In this document: positions 34,936-43,789 of the stretch, piece by piece | Numbering within the stretch: the first letter of the stretch is position 1 | How the letters are laid out: each line of letters begins with the position of its first letter | Assembly: GCA_022824225.1 (NCBI GenBank) | Contig: JAJEAH010000063.1 | Location: forward strand, 62,001 to 126,000 | Direction: 5' to 3' | From: Chloroflexota bacterium | GTDB taxonomy: Bacteria > Chloroflexota > UBA11872 > VXOZ01 | Length of the DNA stretch: 64,000 nucleotides | The notes under the pieces: model-generated | What the model was told of the DNA's origin: nothing | The model's input: the letters and a program-made list of their open reading frames with translations, nothing else | The model's database searches: none | Made by a program: the position numbers and the translations under genes

Positions 34936-35739
34936 ATGCGTAGCGATGACCCACAAGCTGAAGGCACGGTAATCGGGCGATTCTTCCGTCGTTTGGGCCG
35001 CGGCGTGCGGTCTTTCGGCCATCGTTGGCTGTCGTTGCTTGTCGTTTCCGCCGTTTCATACGCCCTCTGGGGACTGCTCACTTCGCCGGAATTCCACGTG
35101 TCCGTGGTGTCCATCCGCCGCATCACGCCGCCCACGCTGGCCGGCGACGCGTCGCTCGTGCAAATACGCTCGTTCACCGGACTCGTGGGGCAAACGATCT
35201 TCTTCCTGAACCCGGATACAGTCACGCGCGAAATCGCGCACCTGCCGGCAGTGGCCGACGCCCGTCTCTTCCTGGTCTTGCCCGGCCAAGCCATCGTCGA
35301 AATGGCGGAACGACAGCCCGAAGCGCGCTGGATCGCAAACGGCATCGTGTACCTCATCTCGCGTGATGGTGAAATCCTGGGCAGCGATGACGCTCCGGAA
35401 CTGGTCGTCACTATCGTCGACGAAACCGGAAACCCCATTCGCAGTGGGGACCGGGTTGACGGGGGCGCCGTGCGTATGGCTTTCCAATTGCAGGAACTCT
35501 TAGCGACCGCCGGGATAGGTATCAGCGCGTTCCATTACACAGCGCAGGACGGGCTTTCCGTCAAGGCAAATGAAGGCTGGATTGCCAGGTACGGCAGCGC
35601 CGAGCGCCTGGTGGAAAAGACCCAGGCATTGCTCACCGTGCTGCAAGTCGCGCGGGAAGAACAGCGCTTGCCGAGCGACATTGACCTCCAGCCAAACGAG
35701 AGCCCAACATTCCAGTCAATACCGACAGCACGCTCTTGA
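34936..35739 (+). CDS. ftsQ: FtsQ/DivIB-like division protein
   Basis: A 267-residue single-span protein. A basic cytoplasmic head (1-30), a membrane helix near 31-50 and an external POTRA-like domain (about 55-130; PAVADARLFLVLPGQAIVEMAERQPEARW) are seen. FtsQ/DivIB links FtsL and the divisome. Overall identity to distant homologues will be low; placement between murB and ftsA is strong support. ATG 34936 follows the murB stop directly. Confidence 0.87.
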   Translation: MRSDDPQAEGTVIGRFFRRLGRGVRSFGHRWLSLLVVSAVSYALWGLLTSPEFHVSVVSIRRITPPTLAGDASLVQIRSFTGLVGQTIFFLNPDTVTREIAHLPAVADARLFLVLPGQAIVEMAERQPEARWIANGIVYLISRDGEILGSDDAPELVVTIVDETGNPIRSGDRVDGGAVRMAFQLQELLATAGIGISAFHYTAQDGLSVKANEGWIARYGSAERLVEKTQALLTVLQVAREEQRLPSDIDLQPNESPTFQSIPTARS

Positions 35740-35767
35740 CAAATGCGAGTCTAGTGGGTTTCTAGCT

Positions 35768-35796
35768 TTGATTAAACTGGAACATGACATTATACT
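35768..35796 (+). promoter_or_regulatory. Internal promoter for ftsA-ftsZ
   Basis: TTGATT (35768-35773), 17-base spacer, TATACT (35791-35796). Transcript start near 35803, in the 92-base gap between ftsQ and ftsA. It would let ftsA-ftsZ run apart from the MraZ-controlled promoter. Confidence 0.65.
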
Positions 35797-35831
35797 TGTA
35801 CTATTCACAGCCCGAAAAGTAGGTAGGGGAT

Positions 35832-37073
35832 TTGGGCAAGAGTAACCCCATTGTCGCCTTGGACGTCGGCACCACGAAAACGCGTGCGCTCGCATGCGAG
35901 TCGTCCTCGGGCGGCCTGTTGAATGTCTTGGGCTACGGTATCGCTGCCAGCCAAGGCATGAATCGAGGCGCGGTAGTAGATATGCAGGCAGCGGCCGGAT
36001 CCATCCGGAACTGCTTGCGAGACCTGCAACAGCGTCTTGGGCAGACACCGCTGACAACGCACCTTAGTGTGAGCGGCTGGAACGTCACGTCGCAGGTCGT
36101 GCGCGTGGAGACGGTGGTCAAGCAAGCCAAGGGCGCGATTTCCTCAACCGAAATCGACGATGTCTTGGAGATGGCGCACCGTTCCGCCATGCCGGAGGGC
36201 CGTCAAATCCTCATGGCCTTCCCGGTGGGCTTCATTTTGGACGGCACTGAGGGCATTCGCGATCCCACGGGCATGTACGGCCACGTGCTCGGCGCGGAAG
36301 TACACATGGTCACGGGCAGTGTTGGTCCCATCCGCAACCTAAAGTCCTGCGTCACTGCCGCCGAGTTGGCGGTGGACGGCGAAATCACCCCGCAAGCCTT
36401 GGCAGCGGCCGAGGCTGTCTTGTCCGACCAGGAAAAGCAGATTGGCGTTGTGCTGGTGGATATCGGCGGCGGCACGACCGACATGGTGCTGTATACCGAC
36501 GGCGTGCCGTGGCATACTGCAAGCATCCCGCTAGGCGGCGTGAACATCACAAAAGACATCTCCTACGGCCTGCGATTGCCGCAAGAGGTTGCGGAAGAGC
36601 TAAAGTTGCAGTACGCTAGCGTTAGTGACAGCGCGCTGGAGGATGATACCGAGATCGACGCGCCCGGATTCTCTCCCGGTCGTTGGACGGTCTTGAAGCA
36701 ACAGGACGTCTCCATGATCGCCGCGGCCCGCATGGAGGAGATCCTCGAACTCGTCAAGGACGAAATCCGGCGCACGGGCCACTTCGACGTTTTGCCGGCG
36801 GGCGTAGTCTTTTCCGGTGGTGGGTCCGAATTACACGGGCTGGAGGAATTGGCAAGCGCCGTTTTGGATTTGCCGGTGCGGCAAGGAGCAGTTCCGGTGA
36901 TGCGGGGCCTCGGGGAGGATGTCAGCTATCCGGAATTCGCGACGAGTGTAGGCTTGGCGCTCCACGCTGCACGGGTGCAGCGAACGCGCGTACGGCGACC
37001 GGTAGCGGCCGCACTGGGCACCGTTGCGGAGAGACTTGGTTCAGTAATGCGGTCGTTCAACCCAATGAGTTAA
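35832..37073 (+). CDS. ftsA: Cell division protein FtsA
   Basis: A 413-residue actin-like ATPase that anchors FtsZ to the membrane. Phosphate-1 motif IVALDVGTTKTRAL at the start, phosphate-2 VDIGGGTTDM, GGVNIT, and the adenosine motif FSGGGSELHGL. The C-terminal end (about 385-413) is basic and amphipathic, the usual membrane-targeting helix. The start is TTG 35832; AGGTAGGGG just upstream is a good ribosome-binding site and no ATG fits. The product ends 20 bases before ftsZ. Confidence 0.95.
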   Translation: MGKSNPIVALDVGTTKTRALACESSSGGLLNVLGYGIAASQGMNRGAVVDMQAAAGSIRNCLRDLQQRLGQTPLTTHLSVSGWNVTSQVVRVETVVKQAKGAISSTEIDDVLEMAHRSAMPEGRQILMAFPVGFILDGTEGIRDPTGMYGHVLGAEVHMVTGSVGPIRNLKSCVTAAELAVDGEITPQALAAAEAVLSDQEKQIGVVLVDIGGGTTDMVLYTDGVPWHTASIPLGGVNITKDISYGLRLPQEVAEELKLQYASVSDSALEDDTEIDAPGFSPGRWTVLKQQDVSMIAAARMEEILELVKDEIRRTGHFDVLPAGVVFSGGGSELHGLEELASAVLDLPVRQGAVPVMRGLGEDVSYPEFATSVGLALHAARVQRTRVRRPVAAALGTVAERLGSVMRSFNPMS

Positions 37074-37093
37074 CGTAGTGTAGGTTGGTGCGC

Positions 37094-38281
37094 ATGGCTA
37101 ACGGTGCAGAAAACCGCATATCGCGATTGCCGTCGAGTTCGAGCGACGACTTGGGACGACTGGACGCCCGAGAACATCAAGAATCTTGGGCGCGCATCAA
37201 AGTGGTCGGGGCAGGCGGTGCGGGCGGCAACGCCATCGACCGTATGATCGAAAGTCAGGTCGGCGGCGTGGAGTTCATTACCGTCAATACTGATGCGCAA
37301 ACGCTCATGAGTTCGCAGGCTGAGACTCGCCTGCGCATCGGCGACAAGCTCACTAAAGGTCTGGGCGCCGGCGGCCGGCCGGAGGTGGGTGAAAAAGCCG
37401 CCGAGGAAGCCTATGAAGAGTTGCAGGATTCCCTGCGGGGCGCGGACATGGTATTCATTGCCGTCGGCATGGGCGGCGGCACCGGCACGGGGTCTGCTCC
37501 CGTAATTGGCGAGATCTCACGTAATATCGCCGCTCTGACCGTGGGCGTCGTAACCCGGCCGTTCACGTGGGAAGGTGTGCCGCGGAGACGCATCAGTGAG
37601 GAAGGCATCAGCCGGCTGCGGGAACACGTGGATACGCTGATCACTATTCCGAACGACCGCATCCTGGAAATCGCGCCGAAGAACACCCCCATCACAGAGG
37701 CTTTTCGTCTGGCAGACGAAGTGCTGCGGCAAGCGGTGCAGGGCATTTCGGACCTCATCACGCAGCCCGGCTTGATAAATCTTGACTTCAATGACGTTAA
37801 GGCCATCATGCAAAATTCCGGCACCGCCTATATGGCCATCGGCTACGGCAGCGGCGAAAACCGCGCCGCCGATGCCGTGCGGGACGCTCTGGCGAATCCG
37901 CTGCTGGAAATGTCCATCGACGGCGCCAAGGGCATCTTGCTCAATTTCACCGGCGGCCCGGACATGAGCCTGTATGAAGTCTCTCAAGCCGCCGAGATAA
38001 TCTCCAATGCCGCCGACCAAGACGCGCAGATCATCTTTGGCTCGGTTATCGACGAGTCTATGAGTTCGGACATCCAAATCACGGTTATTGCCACCGGCTT
38101 CGACGAACAGGACATTCGTCAGGCCAGCATGCGCAGGACCGCGGCGCCCCCCACGCGGGAGGACGACGAAAGCCCTTCCGTAATCCCCATTGGCCGTGAA
38201 GAATTGGACGATACCGATACGGAACAAGACCTGGAAGTGCCGGCTTTCTTGCGCAAGCGCGTGAACCGGCGCGAGCGGTAG
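37094..38281 (+). CDS. ftsZ: Cell division GTPase FtsZ
   Basis: A 395-residue tubulin-like GTPase that forms the Z ring. GTP-binding signatures: VVGAGGAGGNAIDRM (38-51), the tubulin motif MGGGTGTGSAPV (126-137) and the T7 loop region NLDFNDVKAIM. The variable linker (about 340-380) is acidic. The C-terminal peptide LEVPAFLRKR plus basic tail is the binding site for FtsA and related partners. ATG 37094 is preceded by AGGTTGG; TTG 37085 is possible. It ends the cluster. Confidence 0.97.
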   Translation: MANGAENRISRLPSSSSDDLGRLDAREHQESWARIKVVGAGGAGGNAIDRMIESQVGGVEFITVNTDAQTLMSSQAETRLRIGDKLTKGLGAGGRPEVGEKAAEEAYEELQDSLRGADMVFIAVGMGGGTGTGSAPVIGEISRNIAALTVGVVTRPFTWEGVPRRRISEEGISRLREHVDTLITIPNDRILEIAPKNTPITEAFRLADEVLRQAVQGISDLITQPGLINLDFNDVKAIMQNSGTAYMAIGYGSGENRAADAVRDALANPLLEMSIDGAKGILLNFTGGPDMSLYEVSQAAEIISNAADQDAQIIFGSVIDESMSSDIQITVIATGFDEQDIRQASMRRTAAPPTREDDESPSVIPIGREELDDTDTEQDLEVPAFLRKRVNRRER

Positions 38282-38321
38282 TCCCGGTCCCCGTCTGCTA
38301 GTGTGTGATCGCTAGAGAGCT

Positions 38322-38349
38322 GAGGCTTTTCTGGGACGCCTCGCCTTTT
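38322..38349 (+). terminator. Weak hairpin terminator after ftsZ
   Basis: GAGGC (38322-38326), 11-base loop, GCCTC (38338-38342), then GCCTTTTG. Short stem, so only tentative. Confidence 0.35.
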
Positions 38350-38613
38350 GCCGTGTTCCTCAATTACAGGGGGAAAACACAGGCGGTCTTAGATGAGCGG
38401 TCTGTGTTCCATGTCTGGGTTGGGGAGGCGCGGCACTTGTGACCGACTCTTGGTCTGAACCACCCGCTTGTTTGTGTGATCGACTCTCCAGCCGTTTGGG
38501 GAGAACTGGCTAACCGTTGGGGGAGACTTGCTCGCCGGTGGGAATGACCTTTCCATTGTCATGTTGTGGAGCGCGGCGGCAGAGCGTGTGGAACTGGTAG
38601 TTCGCTTGGATTT
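38350..38613. other. Non-coding stretch before the tandem array
   Basis: Part of the roughly 700-base gap between ftsZ and the glyoxalase gene. A leftward frame here begins with a peptide (CHSERSE-like) that is the translation of the repeat unit itself, a known source of false genes. No other feature seen. Confidence 0.45.
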
Positions 38614-38912
38614 CTCGCTCCGCTCGGAATGACAGGACATTCCGCCCGGAATGACAAGACGCTCCGCTCAGAATGACAAGACGCTCCGCCCGGAACGACA
38701 GGGCACCCCACCCGGAACGACAGGCACTCCACCCGGAATGACAGGATGCACTCACCGGAGTGACGGGGCGCGCCGCTCGGAGTGGTAGGACCGGGCCCTT
38801 CCGGAGTGACGGGACACGCCACTCGGAGTGGCAGGACCGGGCCCTGCCGAAATGTCGGGACGTGCCGTTCGGAGTGGTAGGACCAGGCCCTGCCGGAACG
38901 TCGGGACGTGCC
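38614..38912. repeat. Degenerate tandem repeat, 13 units of about 22 bp with 46-bp higher order
   Basis: Unit consensus is close to GCTCCGCTCGGAATGACAGG. Spacing between the GGAAT cores is 22, 22, 22, 22, 21, 22, 22, 24, 22, 24, 22, 24. The first seven units are 22-mers; from unit 8 on, units alternate in type (GGAGTGGTAGGAC and CGGAGTGACGGGAC) with a 46-base period, three times. The unit length is not a multiple of three, so it is not coding. Units differ too much and lack unique spacers, so it is not CRISPR. Confidence 0.8.
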
Positions 38913-38979
38913 GAGCAGGCGCAGTTGGATTCGCCGATTTGCCGGATAGCCACACCATCTGTTCAGGGAGGGACGCCCT

Positions 38980-39396
38980 TTGGCCCGCAACACGCAACCT
39001 TCAGGCGCGGGATTCCATCACGTAGCCATTCGCGCCGCCGATTTCGAGGCCAGCGTTAAGTTCTACACCGAGGGACTTGGCTTCACCGAAAAGATCTCGT
39101 GGGGGGAAGGCAGAGGTCGTGCCGTCATGCTCGACGCGGGCAACGGCAACTACGTCGAACTCTTCGCCAACGGCGCGCCGGGCCCCAAGCCCGAAGGCGC
39201 GATCGTGCACTTTGCCGTGCGTACTGACGATTGCGACGCCGCCGTCGCCCGCGCGGAAGCGGCAGGCGGCCAAATCACGACGCCTCCCACAGAGGTGAAC
39301 ATTCTGAGCCGCCCCCACCACACGCCGGCCAAGCTCGCCTTCTGCACGGGACCCGATGGGGAAGTCATCGAGTTCTTCCAGAACGAACTGACGTAG
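38980..39396 (+). CDS. Glyoxalase/VOC-family protein
   Basis: A 138-residue vicinal-oxygen-chelate protein made of two beta-alpha-beta-beta-beta modules. Metal-ligand residues are likely the His in FHHVAIRA, the Glu in YVELFA, the His in HFAVRTDD and the Glu in EVIEFFQ. The set fits a lactoylglutathione lyase-type or bleomycin-resistance-type enzyme; substrate unknown. TTG 38980 is the start because GGGAGGGA lies about seven bases upstream and no ATG fits. It follows the tandem array by 68 bases and is convergent with the second CocE gene. Confidence 0.82.
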   Translation: MARNTQPSGAGFHHVAIRAADFEASVKFYTEGLGFTEKISWGEGRGRAVMLDAGNGNYVELFANGAPGPKPEGAIVHFAVRTDDCDAAVARAEAAGGQITTPPTEVNILSRPHHTPAKLAFCTGPDGEVIEFFQNELT

Positions 39397-39420
39397 CTCC
39401 CCGCACGTGTCTACCGCAGG

Positions 39421-41094
39421 TTAGTCGGCAGGAATCACCGGCAGCACGATGTGCGAAGGATGGGACTTGCTGTGGTGGACCGTCTGCCGCGCTACCGTCC
39501 ACTGGTCGTCCAGGCCGTTGTTTTCCGCCCCGGTATTTAGGTTGCGGTCGAAGCGCGGGAAATTGCTTGACGAGATTTCAACGCGTATGCGGTGGCCCGC
39601 CCGGAAGACGTTGCCGATCACCCATAGATCGATTTCATACGCATACACCTGCCCGGGCTCGATGAGTGACGACGTTCCCTTTCCTTCGCGGAAGCGGGCG
39701 CGCACGATCCCGTCGCACAGGCTGAGGGCGCGGCCGTCGGGATGCACGTCCACCAGTTTGGCAGTCCAGTCGGTATCCGTGCAATCGGACTCCGCATAGA
39801 GCACAACCTTGATGGGCCCGGTTACTTCCATATCGCTTTGCAGGCGATCGCTCGTGTAGCAGAGGACGTCCTGGCGCATCTCGATGTTCTGCTGGTCGTA
39901 GGGCCCCCACGGCACGATGTGGGGAGAGCAGCAGTTATTCCCGCCCAGGGTGGGCACAGGCGCCATGGGGTCGTAGGCATAGGTGTCCGCCGGCTCGTCC
40001 GCGGGCGCTTCCGGTGACAGCCCGCCATCGCCGTTGAGAGAGTTGGCGGCCCCCCGCGAGTGAAAGTACCACGTCTGCCAGTCGGTGCGGGCCAGCGGCC
40101 ACTCGTGCTCGCCGCGCCACTCGTTGCTGCCCATGATGAAAAGTTGCAGCGGCGGCTCGGACACGATGCCATTTTGCTCGCCCTTCAGCCAATAGTCGAA
40201 CCACCGCAGCTCGTCGCCGTCCAGGTCGAACAGGGAATCCTCGCCAAAGTCCACTTCCCCGGTAACGCGCGATAGGGAAAGCCCATGAGGCCAGGGACCC
40301 ATGATGAGGCGGCTCTGCCTGGCTTCGTCTGATCCGCCATGCAAGCGCATCTCGCCCCAATTATCGAACGTAGCCTTGGAATAGAGGTCGAACCACCCGC
40401 CCATGTTGTACGCCGGCGCGATGATGTTCCCCCATTGGACGCTGTTGCTGAGTTGCTCCCAGTACTCGTCGTAGTGGGGATGTCGTATCCAGTCCTGCCA
40501 AAACTCCAGATCGCGCCCGATAGCCGCTGTGACCTGCTCGACGGGAAGTGTGCGGAAAACTCGCTTCCAGTCTTCGTACTCGATGTTCTGGGCCGTGCGG
40601 CCGTGAGTGCGCGAGCCCCAGGTGGCCAGCACGCCCAGTTGGTAGGCGCCCTGCGTATAGCCGGGAGAGTCATAGAAGTCGCAGGGGGCGACACGCGGCA
40701 CGATGCACGCAAGGTGCGGGCTGCCCCGCCAGGCGGCGGTCCATTGAGTAATGCCCACGTATGACCCACCGGCCATGCCGACTTTGCCCGTGCTCCAGGG
40801 CTGCTCGGCAATCCACTCCACCGTGTCGTGGCCGTCGTCGGCCTCGTTCTTCACCGGATAGTAGGTTCCGTCGGAGTCCCACCGGCCGCGCACGTCCTGA
40901 ATAACGGCGGCATAGCCTTTGCTGGCAAGAAACCGGCCCTTGTCGATGAGCAGGTCCGTATTGTTGCCATAGGGCGTGCGAATCAGGACCGTAGGCGCAG
41001 GGGCTCGTTCTTCCGGCAGGAATATGTCCGCGGAAAGGTCCACGCCGTCCCGCATCGGCACTTTTACGTCAACAAGGGTCTGGGGTCTTGCCAC
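39421..41094 (-). CDS. CocE/NonD family alpha/beta hydrolase, copy 2
   Basis: A 557-residue relative of the hydrolase at 3285-5174. Catalytic triad: Ser111 in GGSYVG, Asp236 in GGWFDLY and His270 in GPWPHG. The DVRGRWDSDG motif and the C-terminal jelly roll ending in SSSNFPRF and IVLPVIP match copy 1. Start GTG 41094 is set by GGAGGT seven bases upstream; longer readings add 72 residues with no similarity. No DUF3604 gene accompanies this copy. It probably cleaves an ester or amide in the cytoplasm; substrate unknown. Confidence 0.88.
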   Translation of the reverse strand: MARPQTLVDVKVPMRDGVDLSADIFLPEERAPAPTVLIRTPYGNNTDLLIDKGRFLASKGYAAVIQDVRGRWDSDGTYYPVKNEADDGHDTVEWIAEQPWSTGKVGMAGGSYVGITQWTAAWRGSPHLACIVPRVAPCDFYDSPGYTQGAYQLGVLATWGSRTHGRTAQNIEYEDWKRVFRTLPVEQVTAAIGRDLEFWQDWIRHPHYDEYWEQLSNSVQWGNIIAPAYNMGGWFDLYSKATFDNWGEMRLHGGSDEARQSRLIMGPWPHGLSLSRVTGEVDFGEDSLFDLDGDELRWFDYWLKGEQNGIVSEPPLQLFIMGSNEWRGEHEWPLARTDWQTWYFHSRGAANSLNGDGGLSPEAPADEPADTYAYDPMAPVPTLGGNNCCSPHIVPWGPYDQQNIEMRQDVLCYTSDRLQSDMEVTGPIKVVLYAESDCTDTDWTAKLVDVHPDGRALSLCDGIVRARFREGKGTSSLIEPGQVYAYEIDLWVIGNVFRAGHRIRVEISSSNFPRFDRNLNTGAENNGLDDQWTVARQTVHHSKSHPSHIVLPVIPAD

Positions 41095-41330
41095 GCCGCC
41101 TACCTCCCCGTGAAGTTTGGGTACAACTCGCTTGCTTGTGCGTGAATTTCTCAGATATTTTCCGCTGGCAGTGTACCATATAGCACTTGGCGCGAATGAC
41201 GCCGGAATCTTACCTGCGGTACCCGTCATCCAAGCAGGGCAGAGCTCGCGCTGCACGCATGGCATCTGTGTGGGGGCCAGTGTCTGGACACAGCCAGAAC
41301 CCCGTGCCAAATCTCTGCCACCCTACTTCT
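41095..41330. other. Divergent gap between CocE copy 2 and metG
   Basis: About 346 bases separate the two genes in all. Apart from the putative metG promoter at its right end I see no gene or convincing riboswitch. Confidence 0.4.
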
Positions 41331-41358
41331 TTGGTCTTTCCTAAGCGCATGGTATGAT
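41331..41358 (+). promoter_or_regulatory. Putative promoter of metG operon
   Basis: TTGGTC (41331-41336), 16-base spacer, TATGAT (41353-41358). Transcript start near 41365; ATG at 41441. Confidence 0.45.
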
Positions 41359-41440
41359 GATTGGACGTAATCCGCCGTTGCGGGACATAGACACGGCGCG
41401 ACGCTCGTTAGAGAAATCACCAGAAACCGCCGGCAGAGAC

Positions 41441-42988
41441 ATGTCTACCTACTATCTGACCACCCCCATTTACTACCCCAATGCCAAGCCGCATATTGGC
41501 ACGGCCTTCTGCACCATTGGCAGCGACGTGCAAGCGCGCTACCGCCGCTTGAAAGGGTATGATACGTTCTTCCTCACGGGCCTGGACGAGAACAGCCTCA
41601 ACGTGGAGCGCCAGGCCAGGAGCCAGGGCAGGGATCCGCAGGACTATTGCGACGAGATGGCGGAGTTCTTTCGGGACCTCTGGGACAAGCTTGACATTTC
41701 CTACGACGGCTTTATCCGCACGACTGAGGAGCACCACAAGCACGCGGCGCGGCTCCTGCTGCAAAAGTGCTTTGACGCCGGAGACATCTACAAGGGGACC
41801 TATGCCGGGTGGTACTGCCTGCCCTGCGAGGCCTTCTATGCCGATGACGACTTGGTAGACGGCAAGTGCCCCGTGCACGACGCCGAGCCTGAGTGGACGG
41901 AGGAGGAAAACTACTTCTTTGCCCTTTCCAAGTACCAGGACCGGCTACTCGCCTTTTACGACGAGCACCCCGAGTCCGTGCTGCCGGACTTTCGCCGCAA
42001 TGAAGTCGTCAACATGGTTCGCGGCGAGTTGCGGGACTTCAGCATTTCGCGCGCCAACAAGACCTGGGGCATTCCGGTGCCGTTCGACGAAGAGCAGGTC
42101 ATCTACGTTTGGTTCGATGCGCTCACCAACTACATCACCGGTGTCGGCTACGGGCAGGACGACGAACTGTTTAACCGCTACTGGCCGGCAGACGCCCACG
42201 TTATCGGCAAAGACATCATCCGCTTCCACTGCGTCTACTGGCCCGCAATGCTCATGTCGGCCGGCGTGCCGCTGCCCACGACCGTCTGGGCCCACGGCTG
42301 GATCATGTTTCGCGGGCAGAAGATGAGCAAATCGCGCGGCACGGGCGTGGACCCCTTCGAAATGGTGGAAGAATTCGGCGCCGACGCCGTGCGCTACTAC
42401 CTCGTGCGGGAAATCCCGTTCGACCAAGACGGCGTCTTCCATTGGGAGAGCTTCTATCGCCGTTACAATGCCGACCTGGCCAACGACCTCGGCAATCTCG
42501 TGCACCGCATCTCCGCCATGGTCTCACGGTACTGCGACGGTGTGCTGCCCGCGCCCGGCGCATCGGCTCCGGGAGACGAATCTTTGCAGGAAACGGCACG
42601 CAGCGCGGTCACCGGCGCGGAAAGCGGTCTAGAGGCCTGGGACCTGGACGGGGCGTTGGAGAGCATCTGGACACTCGTCACCCGCACCAACCAGTACATC
42701 GAGGAAAATGCCCCCTGGGTACTTGCCAAAGACCCCGCTCAGCGCGAACGCTTGGAAACGGTCCTCTACAACGTGTCTGAAGCCGTCCGCTTGCTGGCGT
42801 TCTTGCTGGGGCCGTTCGTACCCCAGACGGCGAATACGATGCTGGCGCGCCTGGGCGAGCCGCCGTTGGCAGACGGCGCCTGGGAGCGCGGCTTGACTTG
42901 GGGCGCGCTGCCGCCGGGACAGGCCGTGGCTACCGGCAAGCCCCTCTTCCCGCGTCTGGAAATGCCGGAGTTTGCGGAGGACGCCTAG
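41441..42988 (+). CDS. metG: Methionyl-tRNA synthetase
   Basis: A 515-residue class I aminoacyl-tRNA synthetase. The HIGH box reads His18-Ile-Gly-Thr21 (PHIGTAF), a tolerated variant. A single zinc knuckle, CLPCEAF plus CPVH, resembles the short Thermus-type enzyme. KMSKS is present as QKMSKSRG. The anticodon-binding helical domain follows and there is no C-terminal dimerisation domain. ATG 41441 gives the canonical start; ribosome-binding site is weak. It leads a run of rightward genes, with tatD 21 bases downstream, a common metG-tatD order. Confidence 0.97.
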   Translation: MSTYYLTTPIYYPNAKPHIGTAFCTIGSDVQARYRRLKGYDTFFLTGLDENSLNVERQARSQGRDPQDYCDEMAEFFRDLWDKLDISYDGFIRTTEEHHKHAARLLLQKCFDAGDIYKGTYAGWYCLPCEAFYADDDLVDGKCPVHDAEPEWTEEENYFFALSKYQDRLLAFYDEHPESVLPDFRRNEVVNMVRGELRDFSISRANKTWGIPVPFDEEQVIYVWFDALTNYITGVGYGQDDELFNRYWPADAHVIGKDIIRFHCVYWPAMLMSAGVPLPTTVWAHGWIMFRGQKMSKSRGTGVDPFEMVEEFGADAVRYYLVREIPFDQDGVFHWESFYRRYNADLANDLGNLVHRISAMVSRYCDGVLPAPGASAPGDESLQETARSAVTGAESGLEAWDLDGALESIWTLVTRTNQYIEENAPWVLAKDPAQRERLETVLYNVSEAVRLLAFLLGPFVPQTANTMLARLGEPPLADGAWERGLTWGALPPGQAVATGKPLFPRLEMPEFAEDA

Positions 42989-43009
42989 CCTGGCGCAACC
43001 GGCAAGCGC

Positions 43010-43789
43010 ATGACCGATACCCACGCCCACATCAACGCGCCCGCATTTGCCGCGGACTTGCCCCAGGTGGTGGCGCGAGCGACGGCGGCGGGCCTCACTG
43101 CCATCATCGTGGTGGGTGTGGACGTACCCTCGAGCCAGGCGGCAGTGGCTGTCGCCGCGCAATACCCCAACTGCTGGGCGACCGTGGGAATACACCCCCA
43201 CGAGGCCAACTCGTGCACACCTGAGACCTTGCGCCAACTGGAAGCCCTGGCCCGCGCGCCCAAGGTTGTGGCAATTGGCGAGACCGGCCTGGACTACTAC
43301 CGCAACTACGCCGCAAAGCCCGCCCAGCAAGAGGCCTTTGCCGCCCAGCTTGACCTTGCGGCCCGTCTGCGGCTGCCCGCGGTCGTCCACATGCGCGAAG
43401 CGTACGCCGACGTGTACGCCGCCTTGGGGGCAGACCGGCGGTTGCCCCCCGTGGTAATGCACTGCTTTTCAGGAGATACCACCCAGGCGCGGGACTTCAT
43501 CGCTCTCGGATGCATGATCTCGCTGGCCGGAACGGTAACGTACCGTTCGGCGCGAAAGTTACACGACGTGGCAAAGATGGTACCATCTGAAAGGCTCTTG
43601 CTGGAAACCGATTGCCCGTACCTTGCGCCGGCGCCCAGGCGGGGCAAGCGCAATGAGCCCGCCTACGTGCGGCATACGTTGGAATTCATCGCGCGCAAAC
43701 GTGGCGTGTCGCCGGCACACTTGGAAGAGATCACGGACGCCAATGCCCAGACGACTTTCGGAATCGCCTCCCCCGACGCGGACGGCTGA
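43010..43789 (+). CDS. tatD: TatD-family metal-dependent deoxyribonuclease
   Basis: A 259-residue TIM-barrel hydrolase. The N-terminal metal motif is DTHAHIN (3-9); GIHPHE, GETGLDYYRNY, VVHMREA, MHCFSG and ETDCPYLAP follow. TatD enzymes act as 3'-5' exonucleases or D-aminoacyl-type hydrolases in DNA repair and quality control. It lies in the metG operon. Its last 47 bases overlap the polyprenyl synthase gene if that gene starts at 43743. Confidence 0.95.
   Translation: MTDTHAHINAPAFAADLPQVVARATAAGLTAIIVVGVDVPSSQAAVAVAAQYPNCWATVGIHPHEANSCTPETLRQLEALARAPKVVAIGETGLDYYRNYAAKPAQQEAFAAQLDLAARLRLPAVVHMREAYADVYAALGADRRLPPVVMHCFSGDTTQARDFIALGCMISLAGTVTYRSARKLHDVAKMVPSERLLLETDCPYLAPAPRRGKRNEPAYVRHTLEFIARKRGVSPAHLEEITDANAQTTFGIASPDADG

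Noticed and set aside
33963-35438. 491-residue leftward protein opposite murB and ftsQ
   Set aside because: Antisense frame over two well-supported genes; no motif.
35736-35764. TTGACA at 35736 as the ftsA promoter
   Set aside because: No acceptable -10 at 16-18 bases; the TTGATT/TATACT pair just downstream is better.
38614-38912. CRISPR array
   Set aside because: Units are contiguous, degenerate and without unique spacers.
38389-38997. Small leftward and rightward proteins across the repeat region
   Set aside because: They are translations of the 22-base repeat, which shifts frame each unit; no ribosome-binding site.
41205-41230. T-box-like GGTACCGC element on the minus strand between CocE and metG
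   Set aside because: Only about eight bases match and the orientation faces the hydrolase, not metG; no terminator pair.
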